This document shows, in pieces, positions 23,201-23,679 of a stretch of 23,679 bases of DNA. Location: positions 1 to 23,679 of IMG/VR virus record IMGVR_UViG_3300042556_001811. One strand, 5' to 3'. The translations under genes and the position numbers were made by a program. The stretch is from a virus. Position 1 is the stretch's first letter, and each line of letters begins with the position of its first letter. The notes beneath the pieces are model-generated. The model did not search any database. It was given only the letters and a program-made list of their open reading frames with translations, and was not told the origin of the DNA.

Positions 23201-23679
23201 GTTCCGACGCGCCAACTTTGAGGCCTTCTACGACAAGGAGTTCAAGCGTCTCAGCGACGAAAACGTTTGGGATGCCGACCAGATCGAAGCGAAAGCTTCA
23301 GAGTATGCCCTCCGTCAGACACAGGACTGGCTGATGGATTGGTCGCAGATGCTTCCGGTTGAGCGGGGCATTTTGCGTGCTGTGTTCCCGTTTTATTCGT
23401 TCATGTCGCACATCATTCGTGCCGCAATCAAGTACCCGTTTGACCATCCTCTGCGTGTCGCTGTCATCAACGCTTTCACTCGTGCAGAAATCGAGGACTG
23501 GCAGTCCCGTTACCCACAGATTTTCCGGCGTCTGCTCGGTGTGCCTGATGTCGACAACAAAGACAAGTGGCTTGCCATGAATGTTGACTCGTTCAACCCG
23601 TTCCGTGATGTCGGCAACATCTTCACTTTGGGTGGGATGCTTTCAGCTTCTAACCCTTTGATCCAGTTCATCTTTAAAA
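20268..23679 (+). CDS. Giant internal virion / ejection protein, 3' end beyond window
   Basis: The frame from ATG 20268 has no stop for 1137 codons and runs off the window, so the gene is partial. The N-terminal 150 residues are mixed polar with a hydrophobic stretch (IIRLLPGAFTASAVLPGGAP). The centre is long charged helix (residues about 240-560). Later there are FAPAWHWNNIMSN (about 842-854), ILRAVFPFYSFMSHIIRAAIKY (about 1036-1057) and a RRANFEAFYDKEF block, layouts I know from giant phage virion proteins. It follows the 940-aa protein, as large core proteins do in T7-type order. No lysozyme or transglycosylase motif is visible in this part. An SD is not obvious. Confidence 0.75.
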   Translation, partial: MASSEDPLQSFVNKWGEVPQGSPEQETLRSIDERRVAAGKRPLTASQTQRAIQAAATRQPVTPIPERDPTAVWKNITDDITDLVKGIPQLPMALLNEVGAIGNAPVQDVEGLGDIFEMPIIRLLPGAFTASAVLPGGAPISELAIRPVSTALDVLPFATSGVKALGRQSLARLPGDIPIPETTLTVADVPAARQYGTLSSARAIENFLKQNTTPLPVGDRIGLTAARAAGLRMREIPTILSQTIEVGDEGSALVDRAWRRSMARTNAGQKALQFSQRVRDVRSTIARGEANEISEARQRDAFVAGAKLEEDFTAAFPDTDQRNAAWDELSRAFDDPDSFSDQAGYKIRTPDEARDFLRPEVEPFFDQVKTSVELLRGEILGPARLDRPMARDAFVRRYAGDGNVYTLDEVKRLEKADASLDKARLRVQNGLQKPMARVRASVEAQFPGAIDASKAGLPIPAAAKAAVDQFIELERAIDGHLDGSYMPSWGRMSVSQLRMAPKDATAIASRLDDARNAQKVRNTQSIMIRPATEMRTGSRLFYTRAKENLDRAAAMANDPNFQVFREAYQQSRDLAPAERVRVTRLLRQQMGDDFYLLRYATPDTPNFVKFFSDDLERQNLRSLIEPAEVARLQRQINETLYSMANDGYKPSWLPGVAMEKAASVDSTSVRMTYFQPDYAKRRTFDYAPQNHSIGVNISYASLQDYFSRLAVPYITNEVQKFGMSGDELVNMLQAEARSKAARVPEALRSDYIREYVNDAMGRGANRRKARFVQFNPQKLWPTMPDSPTSNLQSQVWLPREVESVITQSFTDSTSFFQQLFEPITDTFRVSVLLFAPAWHWNNIMSNSLITGLTNPQAFLKLADEWNNMGGWGNFKRQIKGADDASGGVEQSLRGLEQDFSPQMQRVGFQGVLGAIENMTIKISAKKGRAAIQNSIARFKTGNRIIDEVQQSKGLDAARSAYGRMTGGSLALNSWFDDVFRRANFEAFYDKEFKRLSDENVWDADQIEAKASEYALRQTQDWLMDWSQMLPVERGILRAVFPFYSFMSHIIRAAIKYPFDHPLRVAVINAFTRAEIEDWQSRYPQIFRRLLGVPDVDNKDKWLAMNVDSFNPFRDVGNIFTLGGMLSASNPLIQFIFK
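20345..20375 (+). repeat. Perfect 12-bp inverted repeat near the start of the giant gene
   Basis: AACCCTTCGCTC (20345-20356) pairs with 20364-20375 around the loop GATTGAT. It lies about 26 codons into the gene. There is no U-run after it. It may slow or attenuate expression or be chance. Confidence 0.5.

Noticed and set aside
1-23679. tRNA genes, integrase, attachment site or replication origin
   Set aside because: I saw no cloverleaf-like sequence, no recombinase motif and no iteron cluster. The block contains only packaging and virion genes.

Overview
The window is a continuous, single-strand (all +) virion-structure region of a tailed double-stranded DNA bacteriophage. It holds about 22 tightly packed genes, many joined by stop/start overlaps (TGATG, GTGA). 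There is no tRNA, no integrase, no insertion sequence, no CRISPR array and no gene-free stretch longer than about 110 bases. The host cannot be named. Several genes without a Shine-Dalgarno (SD) sequence have a TAnnnT box 6-7 bases before the start codon, the leaderless-mRNA layout common in Actinobacteria, and GTG starts are frequent. An actinobacterial host is therefore my best guess, as inference only.

Layout: (1) 1-2864, packaging: a small membrane protein, a 68-aa protein, a candidate small terminase, the large terminase and an FmdB-type zinc ribbon. (2) 2869-4632, portal. (3) 4636-9653, a receptor-interaction or tail-fibre block placed between portal and scaffold: a 707-aa protein resembling the GH172/DUF2961 glycoside hydrolases, a small beta protein, a 471-aa protein ending in an IPT/TIG Ig-like domain, a fibre-tip-like protein and three small proteins. 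(4) 9690-12200, head: acidic scaffold-like protein, HK97-fold major capsid protein and a DUF2190-like cement protein, closed by a strong hairpin. (5) 12307-16281, neck and short tail: two small proteins, a nozzle-like 642-aa protein, a coiled-coil/beta protein and a head-to-tail adaptor. (6) 16281-23679, internal virion or ejection proteins: a 376-aa coiled-coil protein, a 940-aa basic repeat protein and a giant ORF (over 1137 codons) that runs off the window.

The adaptor plus nozzle-like pair, followed by large helical proteins and with no tail-tube, sheath or tape-measure gene in view, points to a short-tailed (podovirus-type) virion. The tail-fibre block lies between portal and scaffold rather than at the end of the late region as in T7.

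Regulation is partly legible. A 12-base element, TTCTGATACGCT, occurs three times (39, 9654, 12268) and contains an extended -10 (TGnTAnnnT). Two copies lie in intergenic DNA 25-28 bases before genes with good SD sites. The capsid and cement genes seem to form their own unit: a sigma70-like promoter (10663-10689), a 7-bp hairpin near the predicted 5' end (10694-10711), two genes, and a 14-bp hairpin (12229-12265) that abuts the next copy of the promoter element.

The most interesting observations are the GH172-like tail protein with a histidine-motif insertion, the repeated promoter element with leaderless starts, the insulated capsid unit, the repeat-rich basic ejection protein, and a very uneven distribution of GTCGAC that suggests modular origin.
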